In this document: positions 10,780-20,903 of the stretch, one piece after another | Layout of the letters: the number at the start of each line of letters is the position of its first letter | Numbering within the stretch: position 1 is the stretch's first letter | NCBI GenBank assembly: GCA_021186555.1 | Contig: JAJKFL010000005.1 | Location: 6,527,678 to 6,591,677, forward strand | Length of the DNA: 64,000 bases | From: Reticulitermes speratus | Lineage: Eukaryota; Arthropoda; Insecta; Blattodea; Rhinotermitidae | Direction of reading: 5' to 3' | Program-made: the position numbers and the translations under genes | Notes under the pieces: model-generated | The model's database searches: none | Seen by the model: the letters and a program-made list of their open reading frames with translations, nothing else | Told to the model about the DNA's origin: nothing

Positions 10780-10892
10780 GAGTAGAGAGATATAGCTCCA
10801 CTCGTTTTTAACCTAGGTACTGGAGGGAGCGATCAGATTATTACGCCGGCGGCTTTACCCCCTGTACTCATTGAATAGGGGGTATATGTAGT
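10780..10892 (-). mobile_element. SINE-B fragment
   Basis: Reverse-strand tail-proximal piece (GAGAGATATAGCTCCACTC to ACTCATTGAATAGGGGGTA), strongly diverged. Head missing. Confidence 0.7.
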
Positions 10893-11216
10893 TGACAGTT
10901 TTCAGGTTAGATTGTTGTGAATGAGTTATTTTGTATTGGTGTTTTCACTGAGTTTATGAAGAATTGGACTGGTAATGTATTAACACAAGGGGGTGAAAAC
11001 ATAGAGTTTAGATCGGCTAATCTCAAGAGAAGGAATAACCTAAAAGAGACTTTGAAAATACCACGGACTGTTTACATGAGCAATAAGCGTCTACTAGTAA
11101 GCTATGTATATATTATCTACACAATAAAGAATTCGTTTTATTTTGTGGATCAATAAAATATATGTTTTCAATTATCCGTGTTGCTCAATTATCTGTCCAC
11201 ATCCTCCCCTCCATGT
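10893..11216. other. Unannotated AT-rich stretch
   Basis: No recognisable feature. A chance frame of 79 codons crosses it. Confidence 0.4.
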
Positions 11217-11627
11217 TTTTTTTTTCCTATAGCTCGACAGCCCCTTGGGGGCCTAGGTCGCCTCATTTTTCGAAGCTTCACGATCACACACATTTTAGAC
11301 ACACCACAGTCGGTAGGACTCCTCTGGACGAGTGATCAGCCCGTCACAGAGACCTCTACCTGACAACACACAACACTCACAACAGACAAACATCCATGCC
11401 CTAGGTGGGAATTTTTTTTTTTTTGCCTCTCCGGGGTTTTCCCCCTTTGATCCATTTTTGTACTGTTTAAATCCTTTCGTCCTTCATGTCACTTTACGTT
11501 CCATGCTACCGTCCTTACAACAAACACAACACAAACATCCATGCCCCCGGTGGGATTCAAACCCACGATCCCAGTAAGCGAGCGGCCGTAGACCCACGCC
11601 TTAGACCGCACGGCCACTGGGATCGGC
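11217..11627 (-). mobile_element. SINE-A copy split by a T-rich insertion
   Basis: Reverse strand: poly-T tail and CTCGACAGCCCCTTGGGG at the left, head with GATCCCAGTAAGCGAGCGGC ending in GGGATCGGC at the right. About 120 bp (11411-11530), beginning with a run of 12 T, separates two near-identical 25-bp segments (11386-11410 and 11531-11555, two mismatches). This fits either an inserted poly-A retroelement with a long TSD or overlapping SINE-A copies. Confidence 0.85.
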
Positions 11628-11869
11628 CCTCCCCTCCATTACCCCGTATAAACTGTAGTTGGAACTCTGGTAACTTCGTATTTAAAGGTCCTCGAAAAAT
11701 ACTGTAAGTAAATATCGCTTTGTCAACAACTACAAACATGGAAATGGTGAAATATTATGTACAAAAATATAACAAATTTAATGTAATCCACTGTGTACTG
11801 CTGAACACTATGCACATCCATTAACATTACAATTAGTAACATATATATATATATATACCCAGACTCATC

Positions 11870-12107
11870 TTCCCCCCATGGCGCGACAGTCCATAATGGG
11901 CCAGTGCTTCCTCACTGACGAGGCTACTCAGACACACCACACTCGGTAAGACTCCTCTGGACGAGTGATCAGCCCATCGCAGAGACCTCTACCCGACAAC
12001 ACACACCAAAATCAAGAGACAAGACATCCATACTCCCGGCGGGATTCGAACCCGCAATCCCAGCAAGCGAACAGTCCAAGGCCCACGCCTTAGACCGTGT
12101 GGCCACT
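11870..12107 (-). mobile_element. SINE-A copy with TSD
   Basis: Reverse-strand SINE-A lacking its poly-A tip, with an old, diverged body and a readable B box (GGGATTCGAACCCGC). A 9-bp TSD AGACTCATC lies at 11861-11869 and 12108-12116. An AT dinucleotide run (about 11840-11857) lies just outside. Confidence 0.9.
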
Positions 12108-12116
12108 AGACTCATC

Positions 12117-12844
12117 CTACTGAAAGAAACGTTTCAAAGGAAGCAAGGTTCTTCACTTCCGCTAATAACATTTTTATACTGGCTTGTGACAGTTCTTATT
12201 TATAACACAAGCATGAGCCTTTACACAAATTACACAACGACTGTAAATTAAAGATCTGACAGACCCACGCAGCTTCAATACTGGGCAAAGATACACTTAT
12301 TTTTAATCAAGCTGTCACTGCCTTTAATACGACGCGAATGATGCGATTAGTAATAATTGGAAATATGTCGACGCAAGTGATCGTGGACTTGTTTGAGATT
12401 TAGTGATTCAGTCCTCCAATTTACCTACTGTCACTGAAGACAACAATGATATCCAGCCCGAGACACGAACCTAAGACCTCCCGAACATAACAAGAAGCGC
12501 TAACCTAAGCCACTCGACCAGGACGTTTAAATTTCAAAAAATAAACAGGGTTACTATTCCAGCAGCGGCGGTATTGACATCAGAAATATCCGAAACTCTT
12601 AACCCCCAGGTGGAATTCTTCAGAAAACTGAACATTTTGACGTTCGGCACTCCGTTGTGTTATCTATGGAAATAAACATTACTTATACACCGTCTGACAC
12701 ACTTTCTATCATTAATAATAACTAACTTGTCACATCACCTGTAGTAACACGTTCCGCCTAAATTAATCACTTTCAGGCTATAAGAATATCAAAAAGTTCT
12801 AAAATTGTGTGTCAATATTGAAATGTGATCTCAGTTCCGATATT
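12117..12844. other. Unannotated stretch with tRNA-like SINE head
   Basis: The reverse strand at about 12450-12535 has an A box (TCGAGTGGCTTAGGTTAGCG) and a B box (TTAGGTTCGTGTCTCGG) in tRNA spacing, suggesting a decayed SINE of a family not otherwise seen here. The rest shows no gene. Confidence 0.45.
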
Positions 12845-13252
12845 TGATGTCGCCGGCAACAATAAAACCTACTCAGGTCTTCATGTAAAGTGTCTCGACA
12901 TTCTTTCCCGATTTTAACCAAATTTGAAATTTCTCGAAAGATTTTCATACAAGTCCCCAGTATCAAATTTCACGGAAGTACGTCCAGTGGGAGTCGCTCT
13001 GACGCATGCAAACGGACAGAAGGACAGCCGGACACCATTTCAGTCAAAATGAGCGCTTTTGTGGCGATTTAATGTCAACTGCAACAATTTTAACCAAATT
13101 TGGATTTTACCGACAGATTTTTCATGAAAGTTCCCAACATCAAATATCACGGAAATCCGTCCGGTGGGAACCGCGCTGATATTTGCGAACAGACCGACAG
13201 ACGGCCATAACGAAGGCAATAGACGCTTTTGCGACTATGAGAAAGCGCCTAA
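12845..13252 (-). mobile_element. Repeat A-related element, partly duplicated
   Basis: Two successive blocks, at about 12845-13063 and 13066-13252, each hold the order ATTTTAACCAAATTTG, then AGATTTT..CAT, CACGGAA.TnCGTCC and GACAGAnGG. This is the same order as the left half of repeat A read in reverse. It ends in AGACGCTTTTGCGACTATGA. It appears to be a tandem dimer of an A subfamily (A'). Confidence 0.65.
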
Positions 13253-13699
13253 AAAAAAGGAGTGCGGGGAAATAAATGATGGAACACGCTTCATCAATGA
13301 GAAGGAAATTAGGTCAAAGAAACAATTTTCTACTTCCTTTTACAAAACGCATGCGTCGTCTATACAAATAACTTCACATGAAGCCAGACAGGCAACAACG
13401 ACAATGCTGTTATTGTCAGAAGAACGGGTGGAGGGGGGATGTGGAGAATCATCAAAGTGAACAACGATGACTGATGACTGATCTTACTTTAAATGAGGAA
13501 GATAGCGGTAACAAAACAGAAGTTGCCCTGACAAAGCAAATCCGTTCCCCAGTCTGAAAATCGAACTCACTTGTCGCCAGAACAACAGACAGCTTGCACT
13601 ATAATAATGAGCTGTTACGGAGAAAATGAGGGGGGGGAGGGGGGGTTGTAATTTGTACTTTTTACCAAATATTAATACGATGGTCACATAACGCAGTAG
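13253..13699. other. Unannotated stretch
   Basis: A G-rich run lies at about 13629-13648. The reverse strand near 13545-13615 has weak A- and B-box spacing (B box AGTTCGATTTTC), possibly a decayed SINE head. No gene. Confidence 0.3.
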
Positions 13700-13702
13700 G
13701 AC

Positions 13703-13985
13703 GTGCCATGGCTTAGGCTGTTAGTCGCCGGCCTCTCACCGCGGAGGACCGTGTTCGATCCCAGGTGTCCAGGTGGGATTTGTGGTGGACAAAGTGGCAC
13801 TGAGATAGGTTTTTTCCCCCCGAGTACTTCGGTTTTCCCCTGTAAATTTCATTCCACCGGTGCTCCATTACAAGAAAAAACGAAAGAAAAAAAACTAATC
13901 ATCTTCATCACAGGGTTGCACAATAAGTCTCAAAGCTGCTGTGCGTCCGTAGCATCTGCTGCGGGACCCTTCACCCAAAAAAAAA
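13703..13985 (+). mobile_element. SINE-D copy, best preserved
   Basis: tRNA-like head (GCTTAGGCTGTTAGTCGCCG A box; GTGTTCGATCCCAGG B box), body GATTTGTGGTGGACAAAGTG, CCGAGTACTTCGGTTTTCCC, CATTCCACCGGTGCTCC, 3' end GCTGCGGGACCCTTCACC and poly-A. This copy defines the SINE-D consensus order used for the other two. Confidence 0.92.
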
Positions 13986-13987
13986 AT

Positions 13988-14993
13988 ATAATATATCACG
14001 GAGTATGAAATGGGTGAGCATACATTGGACATGAGAAATGCATGAAAAATTTCGATCGAAAATCTGAAGGGAGGAAAACTAGGCGTGAATGACAGTACAC
14101 AGTTACAATCGTTTCCGGGCAGAAATCATAACGCCTCAGTTTCTACTGTATTTACGGCATATTTAACGATACTCCCAGCAGCACAGACCACACAGTGCCG
14201 AACAGTATGGTTATTAGTATTTATATTAGCATTATATGCCTACCAGTAAATAATGACTTCGAAGGATAGAAAAAGACAGCTGGAATTACCTAATTAGAGG
14301 TCACATCCCGGTATCTGCCGGAAGTACTGGAAAAGGACGGAAAAAATCACAGAACATAGCCGACAGCTGGGCTTGAACACAGGACCTTACGAAAATGAAG
14401 GAGTATTAAGCAATCGGCCGTGATGTCAGGTCTTAAGGTTTCTATTCCTGTTACAGTTTCATTTTGTTTTGGGGCAGAGCTTATCACTTAAGTGACACGT
14501 TACCTTATCGGACATAACCTCAATTTTTCTCATCGTCGCCATGTTTCTAAATGCCCACTTACAAACAAGACTTCGTAACAAAGGTGCAGGTACGTTTATG
14601 CCTGCCTCCGTACTCAAGCTCACATACCTAGCTCACATCGCTCGTTTAGTTAACATAATTAAACCTAGAGTAAAAGAAACATTTTTCGCACAGCCATAAC
14701 GTACTTTCTTATTTTACGCCACACCAACTTTTCCTTAACAATTTCCATATTTTGCCAAATATTCTACGTTACGACACACAAACTCAATACCCTGAAGTAT
14801 GACACTAATGTCATTCCCGCCTAACAACTTCGTGTATCCGCAATGTTGCCAAGAAGGCGTTGGGGGTATAAACAGTGACCTTGTATCCACCCCTCTCTCA
14901 TCTTATTGGCTGTCATCACATCATAAGTTTCGCTACCCCGCTGTGCTTTCCAGTTACTGTGTTACAGGCTTTCTTTCCTATTCGGAATCTTAA
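13988..14993. other. Unannotated stretch with tRNA-like remnant
   Basis: The reverse strand at about 14325-14450 carries GTGTTCAAGCCCAGC (B-box-like) followed by a body reading AGTACTTCCGGCAGATACCG, consistent with an old SINE. No open frame of interest elsewhere. Confidence 0.35.
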
Positions 14994-15034
14994 CCCGTGA
15001 GGATGGGACCGATACGTTGTCCCGAAACGTCGGT
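14994..15034 (+). ncRNA. Hammerhead-like motif, near-complete
   Basis: Reads CCCGTGAGGAT, then stem II GGGAC...GTCCC (5 bp, perfect), then GAAACGT and CGG. The 5' core is (C)GTGAGGA rather than CTGANGA, so one conserved position is displaced; GAAA and a short stem III (ACGT) are intact. The 3' half GTTGTCCCGAAACGTCGGTA recurs at about 58243-58262. Inferred, not tested. Confidence 0.4.
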
Positions 15035-15399
15035 AAATAATTACCACACGACGCCGTGTAATAACCCAGAAGACCACAGATTTCACCATTTACACAGTTT
15101 TCCTACCAAGTTTCGTGAAATTCGGTTAACAGCTTCAAAAATTTTAAATGTGGGGGGCCACAGGTACACACATAAAAACCGTGGTCATGGTCATACCGAA
15201 AACCTAATGTTTGTTTTTAGGAAGGAAATTAGGTTAAAATGGTTTATATTATCGTCACCGAAACATATGTAGTGGTAGTGTCAACTAAAATAAATAGTTT
15301 TAGTCTTAATTCACCGTGCATTTTTAAACTACAAACAGTCACCAACAAATGCACAAACCATCAGTAAAGGTATAAATTAACCTTTTATCATAATTAATA

Positions 15400-15442
15400 C
15401 CCTACACATGTTTCGGCTCGCGAGGAGCCATCATCAGGGGTT
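15400..15442 (-). ncRNA. Hammerhead-ribozyme-like core
   Basis: On the reverse strand: CCC/GGG stem I, CTGATGA, one extra U, stem II GGCTC...GAGCC (5 bp), GAAA, stem III palindrome ACATGT, A17-like base, then GGG. All core bases CUGAUGA and GAAA are present. The unpaired U before stem II departs from the usual hammerhead layout and recurs in every copy here. Confidence 0.5.
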
Positions 15443-15741
15443 ACAGTAGTGCTTATCAAATGCTGTGTTAGGTCTGTTGACGACAACAGACCTAACACAG
15501 CATGGAGTGTAGACTCCACCGTAGTACACCGCAAGACACGTAGTACACTCCGCTCCACGCAAAAACATTTCATATGCTTTTAATACCACACGCCAGCAGT
15601 TCCACAATCTACCATCTACAGTGCTTTTATAATTTTACAACTTTTAGCGAATCTTTTGACAAGATTTTAACTTATGTTTCAAAGTGCAGATAGAATATTT
15701 TAAATCGTGTGTTGAAGTGACTGTAGCTTTTAGCAAGAAAC

Positions 15742-15781
15742 CCCCCTGACGATGATCCTAGGATCGAAACACGTGTAGGGG
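15742..15781 (+). ncRNA. Hammerhead-ribozyme-like core
   Basis: CCCC, CTGACGA, T, GATC-CTAG-GATC, GAAA, CACGTGTA, GGGG. Stem I would be CCCC/GGGG and stem III the self-complementary ACACGTGT, with A at the cleavage position. It is opposed to the copy at 15400-15442. Confidence 0.5.
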
Positions 15782-16258
15782 TACAATTTTAACAATTTTA
15801 TAATAAAGCTACTTAAAGAGTGGTTTTAGTGTGCATCGGTTGGTTTATAACTTAATTTAATATGATAAAAGGTTAATTTATACCTTTATTGATGGTTTGT
15901 GCATTTGTTGGTGACTGTCAACTAAAATAAATAGTGATGTTTAATGTGCATTAGTTGGTTTTTTGAAAAATAGGTTAAAATGGATCTTAAATAAGCCATA
16001 AGTGGAATGGATCCGTCTGACTGAAGATACAGATCAGATAGGAATATCTTGAAGAGCTAAGCGACTATAAGCTAGTCAGTATGACCCTGCTCCAAGGAGT
16101 TAAGAGACTTATCCATGGCCTAAATAACGGATGCTTTCTTCCTGCAAGGTCGTACTCTGAATTATTGTAAGGCATATGCATCCGTGACGTTGAGGTCACT
16201 TAGCATAAACTGAAGGTCGAAGTACTGTTCAGATGATGACAAATGCTAAACAGCCAAC

Positions 16259-16640
16259 GTACGTACATGTAACACTGTGGCGCATGCGCATAACCACTGT
16301 TTCCATGGAAACGCAATAGTGCGTTTTGTGTATTGTTGAGCTACATGTCAGTGACAACAATATAAAAGTACTGAGCGTTGCCCAACACTGCTTTTATGGC
16401 GAATTTATGTGGCCGGCAACAACAAAACGTACTTACGTCTTAATGTGATGTGTCGCGATATTTTTGTCCGATTTTAACCAAAGCTGGATTTCCTCGACAG
16501 ATTTTTCACAAAAGTCCCTAAAATCAAATTTCACGGAAATCAGTCCAGTGGAAGCCCGCGCTGATACATGTGGACAGACGGACAGACAGGTGGACGGACA
16601 TGACGAAGCTAGTAGGCGCTTTTCGCGACCATGTGAATGC
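16259..16640 (-). mobile_element. Repeat A-related element (A' subfamily)
   Basis: Opens with GTACGTACATGTAACACTGT and GGCGCATGCGCATAACCACTG, continues with CCGATTTTAACCAAAGCTGG, CACGGAAATCAGTCCAGTGG and GACAGACAGG, and ends in GGCGCTTTTCGCGACCATGT. It has the same block order as the reverse of repeat A, with a different central part. Confidence 0.65.
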
Positions 16641-16941
16641 ACATAAAGATTATCATAACGGACATCTACATAGCTCCATATACGGAAAATCTGAATAAAA
16701 CAGCAATACATGTGAGAAATGTTCTGCTTTACAAAGTCTCATCCTAGCGCGATGTGCATATGTACAGCAAGGGTTTCTTTAAGGGTTATGAGGGAAGATA
16801 TTCCTTCGCAGTAGTACAACCGAGCTGGGTGGTCAGTCATCTAACTGTCATCTGTGGTCTCTCTGGCTCTACCGTATTTTTTCCACATTATCTCATAAAC
16901 GGTACGATTCTTGGAAAAAATGTGCTAAACATAAAATGTGT

Positions 16942-17601
16942 TTTTTATATTATTTTCACATACATTTTTTACAATTCACAAATTATTTTTATATTATTTT
17001 CACATACATTTTTTACAATTCACAAATTATTTTTATATTATTTTCACATACATTTTTTACAATTCACAAATTATTTTTGTATTATTTTCACATACATTTT
17101 TTACAATTCACAAATTATTTTTGTATTATTTTCACATACATTTTTTACAATTCACAAATTATTTTTATATTATTTTCACATACATTTTTTACAATTCACA
17201 AATTATTTTTGTATTATTTTCACATACATTTTTTACAATTCACAAATTATTTTTGTATTATTTTCACATACATTTTTTACAATTCACAAATTATTTTTGT
17301 ATTATTTTCACATACATTTTTTACAATTCACAAATTATTTTTATATTATTTTCACATACATTTTTTACAATTCACAAATTATTTTTATATTATTTTCACA
17401 TACATTTTTTACAATTCACAAATTATTTTTGTATTATTTTCACATACATTTTTTACAATTCACAAATTATTTTTATATTATTTTCACATACATTTTTTAC
17501 AATTCACAAATTATTTTTGTATTATTTTCACATACATTTTTTACAATTCACAAATTATTTTTATATTATTTTCACATACATTTTTTACAAATCACAAATT
17601 A
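16942..17601. repeat. 44-bp AT-rich minisatellite, 15 copies (TR2)
   Basis: The landmark CACATACATTTTTTACAATT recurs every 44 bp from 16957 to 17573. The only common variant is TTATATTATT versus TTGTATTATT. Since 44 is not a multiple of 3 and the unit has no stop in the forward frames, three overlapping forward frames of 245-321 codons stay open. They all spell the same phase-shifted peptide and are artefacts. Confidence 0.97.
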
Positions 17602-17767
17602 CACACCAACGAAATGCACTATATTTTCACTTTATATTCTTTATTCTTCAACCCCTACAAACAAGCCCCCTGAAGATCGCCTTGTAAAGGCTAAAAAATG
17701 TGTAGGGGTTGAAGAATAAAGAATATGAAGTGAAATTATAGTGCATTTCGTTGGTGTGCAATTTGTG
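17593..17767. repeat. Palindromic element with decayed hammerhead-like centre
   Basis: Arms run CACAAATTACACACCAACG inwards to CTTCAACCCCTACA, and back from TGTAGGGGTTGAAG to CGTTGGTGTGCAATTTGTG. The centre at about 17665-17708 reads CCCCCTGAAGAT...TAAAAAATGTGTAGGGG: CTGAAGA is kept but GAAA has become AAAA, so the core is probably inactive. The outer arm bases CACAAATTA are shared with the 44-bp unit next door. Confidence 0.7.
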
Positions 17768-18053
17768 AATAAAACGCGTATTTTGATTTTCTCTACAACA
17801 TTTGGCTGAAACAATTTTATGACGAATTAGGCGAGATATCACAAATGTACATAGGTCGTCATGTAAAGTACCCGTTATTCATGTCAGATTTTTAATTAAA
17901 CTTAAATTTTCTCGACATATTTTCGAAAAAAAATATTCAATTACCATCTTTCATGAAAATCCTTCCAGTGGAAACCGAGTTGTTCCATGCGGAAAGACAG
18001 ACTGACATGACTAAGCTAACAGTCGCTTTTCGCAATTTCGCGAACGCGCTTAC

Positions 18054-18567
18054 AACCGTTTCATTCTCCCCACACAATGTATCTATGAGCTTTGTACGAC
18101 TGTCACAACACACACAATGATTCTGTCTTCAAATAGCTCTAACTGGCCGGACTTTGCAATACAGATGCAGTTTTGTCAGCGCGCGATAAGCACTTCGTTT
18201 TACGTATAAATCGTGATTCAAATGGTCTCTGAACAAGCAGGCCGAGACGAATGCCAAGGCGATTGAAACTGTAGTAGTCATTGGTCTAGTTACGGTCAGT
18301 GCACAGAACTGTCAGGTTCGGCTGCCGGCTTCTGATTCGCCAGTCGCCAGCGCCCACTGAAGGGGTCTTTCTTGCTGAACTAATTCACGCTCAGCTGAAG
18401 AAATGCCTCCCCCGTTTATGGAAACCAAATGTTAATTTCTGCAATCAGAAAACACTGTCACGGGTCCTGGCCAGGGACAGAACAACCCAGCAACTCATCG
18501 TGTTCCTTCAGGAACTGTTTTGACAGCTTGCTAACCTCTCCACCGTCTCAGAAGCCACCTTTCCTTA
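18054..18567. other. Unannotated stretch
   Basis: A 74-codon frame at 18299-18523 is not recognised. No repeat match seen, though it abuts the 3' tail of the LINE fragment. Confidence 0.35.
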
Positions 18568-18990
18568 TACTAACTAACTAACTAACTAACTCCATGGAGC
18601 AGAGTCCTTCTTGAGAAGCAAACATGTCATCAGCTCGTCAAGAAATTCCCCGCGTTTTATAGAACCCGAATGTTCATTACCGCATTCACAAGAGCCCGCC
18701 ACCTGTCCCTATCCTGAGCCATATCAATCCAGTCCATGCCCACCCATCCCACTTCTTGAAGATCCATTTTAATGTTATCCTCCCATCTACGCCTGGGTCT
18801 TCCAAGTGGTCTCCTTCCCTCAGGTCTCCCCACCAAAATCCTGTATGCACCTCTCCCCTCCACCATACGTGCTACATGCCCCGCCCTTTCTTTATACATT
18901 TACCGATAATGTTTTCTGTTACTTCTCACTTCCCCGATGCGTGCTACGTACTCCGCCTACCTGATCCTCCTCGACCTCATTACCCTAATA
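18568..18990 (-). pseudogene. LINE 3'-end fragment (reverse transcriptase C-terminus)
   Basis: On the reverse strand the 3' tail is a (GTTA)n run (18569-18592). Upstream of it a frame at 18657-18899 contains [38 protein letters not shown] and [11 protein letters not shown], the C-terminal region of an insect LINE endonuclease/reverse transcriptase polyprotein. Further upstream, to about 18990, a related [18 protein letters not shown] stretch is out of phase and followed by a stop. 5'-truncated, dead. Confidence 0.88.
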
Positions 18991-19679
18991 TTTTGATTCA
19001 CATTTAACGTTAAATAAAATTAAATGAAAGTCGCTTGAAGCTAACTGAACAAAACTGAATAATGACATGCATGACTTGACAATTCTTGCTGCCGTAAAAC
19101 CATTACAAGAACATTTCTTTCATTTTCAATGTTCAACTGTCAAGAACAGATTGTAATACACTATAACAGTACACGAATACTAAAAAAATATGATTCTGAA
19201 AGTAAATTACTGTACTTTTCTTTGAAAATATAAGGCAAACGCGTTCTTATTGCGTAGTTGAACTGATGTTAAAGCCAAGAAAAATGAAATGGTGATGGAC
19301 GACGGCACTTTCTAGAAGATAAATATATGTCAAATATCATCAACGTGTTCGTCTGCGGTCCACATCCTGCGCAATATTACACAATTCTTTTTTCTGTCAC
19401 ACACTTCTCCCCAACCTTTCTAATCCTCACATCCACACAGACCACGTTGTGTGCTGCACGCTACGCACTCCAAATCCGGATGTTATTCCAGGACGCTAGC
19501 CATTTCCTCCAGAGCAGACAACAGACAACCCTTGACACCTGCAGTTCATCACAGCAGCGATGCTTAAACAACATCCGGCCTCTACGACCTTTCAGCACTG
19601 AATCACAAGTTAGAATTGCGAGCCTCAGTGATTTACCTTTAACGAACAGCAATTACTTGATGTACCACCGCTTTACATC
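18991..19679. other. Unannotated stretch
   Basis: The forward frame 19327-19749 (140 codons) overlaps the start of the 113-bp array and is not recognised. No further feature. Confidence 0.35.
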
Positions 19680-20555
19680 ACAGCAGAGTGTATTTACGTA
19701 TTCTGTATGGATCTCAGAACAAACAGCGATTATTCTCTACACACATTAACTGATGGTTTGTATAACTGAGACGGAGTGTGTTTACTGCGCGGTACGGACT
19801 GTATTTATGTGTTTTGTGTGGATCTCAGAACAAACAGCGATTATTTCATGCTACACAGCATTAACTGACTGGTTTTATAACTGAGACGGAGTGTGTTTAC
19901 GCGCGGTAAGACTGTATTTATGTGTTTTGTGTGGATCTCAGAACAAACAGCGATTATTTCACTGTACAACATTAACTGACTGGTTTGTATAACTGAGACG
20001 GAGTGTGTTACTGCGCGGTACGGACTGTATTTATGTGTTTTGTGTGGATCTCAGAACAAACAGCGATTATTTCACTGTACAACATTAACTGACTGGTTTT
20101 ATAACTGAGACGGAGTGTGTTTACCGCGCGGTACGGACTGTATTTATGTGTTTTGTGTGGATCTCAGAACAAACAGCGATTATTTCACTGTACAACATTA
20201 ACTGACTGGTTTTATAACTGAGACGGCGTGTGTTTACGCGCGGTACGGACTGTATTTATGTGTTTTGTGTGGATCTCAGAACAAACAGCGATTATTTCAC
20301 TGTACAACATTAACTGACTGGTTTTTATAACTGAGACGGCGTGTGTTTACCGCGCGGTACGGACGATTTAGTTTTGGATTCAACGGCTTTATTCACGTAA
20401 ACATTAACGACGGTTTTTCTAACTGAGACAGCGTGTTACCGCCGTACGACTGTATTTATGGTTTTGTGTGATCTCAGACAAACAGCGTTATTTCACTGTA
20501 CAACATTAATGATGTTTTTATAACTGAGACGGGGGTTACCGGCGGTACGGACAAT
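19680..20555. repeat. ~113-bp tandem array, 7-8 copies (TR3), decaying to the right
   Basis: GGATCTCAGAACAAACAGCG recurs at about 19709, 19820, 19933, 20046, 20159 and 20271 (spacing 111-113). Each unit also has AACTGAGACGG and GCGCGGTACGGACTG. Copies after about 20360 carry many single-base deletions relative to the others (for example GATCTCAGACAAACAGCG), which could be true decay or uncorrected sequencing indels. Confidence 0.93.
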
Positions 20556-20891
20556 CTTTTCATGTAATACGTAATAACGTTTATTCTCAACTTACCTGAC
20601 CGAAAGTTGATCTCCCAAACCAGGGATGGTCTCAATACACGAATCATTCACTATTATAACAGGTAGCTTTTACTAGAAGGACAAACAGGCGATGCCTGGG
20701 AACCTTCCAAAAAAGCAACGCTCTTTCGGAAATCGGGGAACAAGCCCTTTCACTTTTCTACATGTCTTAAAAGGGTTAACTATGCTCATGAAGTCACACA
20801 GAAGTACCACAGCACTTGAATGGTTCAGTATTATTCAGTACTATTATTATTCAGTTCATATATGTCTTGATTTCATAATTTTTTAGAGAGC
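20556..20891. other. Unannotated stretch
   Basis: No feature recognised between the 113-bp array and the SINE-C TSD. Confidence 0.4.
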
Positions 20892-20903
20892 CTGGTAAGA
20901 TCG

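Larger units (their letters stand above)
15279..15935. mobile_element. Palindromic element with two opposed hammerhead-like cores
   Basis: Outer direct repeats of 20 bp (TGTCAACTAAAATAAATAGT) lie at 15279-15298 and 15916-15935. Inside are inverted arms of about 56 bp (15335-15391 and 15861-15916) with one mismatch, carrying CACCAACAAATGCAC at the outer ends. Hammerhead-like cores lie at 15400-15442 (reverse) and 15742-15781 (forward). Inverted pseudo-LTRs with hammerheads are described for Penelope-like elements, so this may be an internally deleted copy. No reverse transcriptase is visible. Confidence 0.65.
16843..18053 (-). mobile_element. Repeat A copy expanded by a 44-bp array and a palindrome
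   Basis: The left part (CATCTGTGGTCTCTCTGGCT, CATTATCTCATAAACGG, up to about 16941) and the right part (from about 17768: TTTTCTCTACAACATTTGGC to TTTTCGCAATTTCGCGAACG) are consecutive segments of repeat A as seen intact at 32048-32566. About 820 bp of tandem repeat and palindrome sits between them. The outermost end before 16843 is missing. Confidence 0.8.

Noticed and set aside
15742..15781. Rho-independent terminator (GC hairpin)
   Set aside because: No bacterial context. The hairpin sits within a repeated eukaryotic element with hammerhead-type conserved bases.
16754..17719. 321-codon and two about 245-codon forward frames
   Set aside because: All three spell the same phase-shifted 44-bp unit. 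A stopless tandem repeat explains them.
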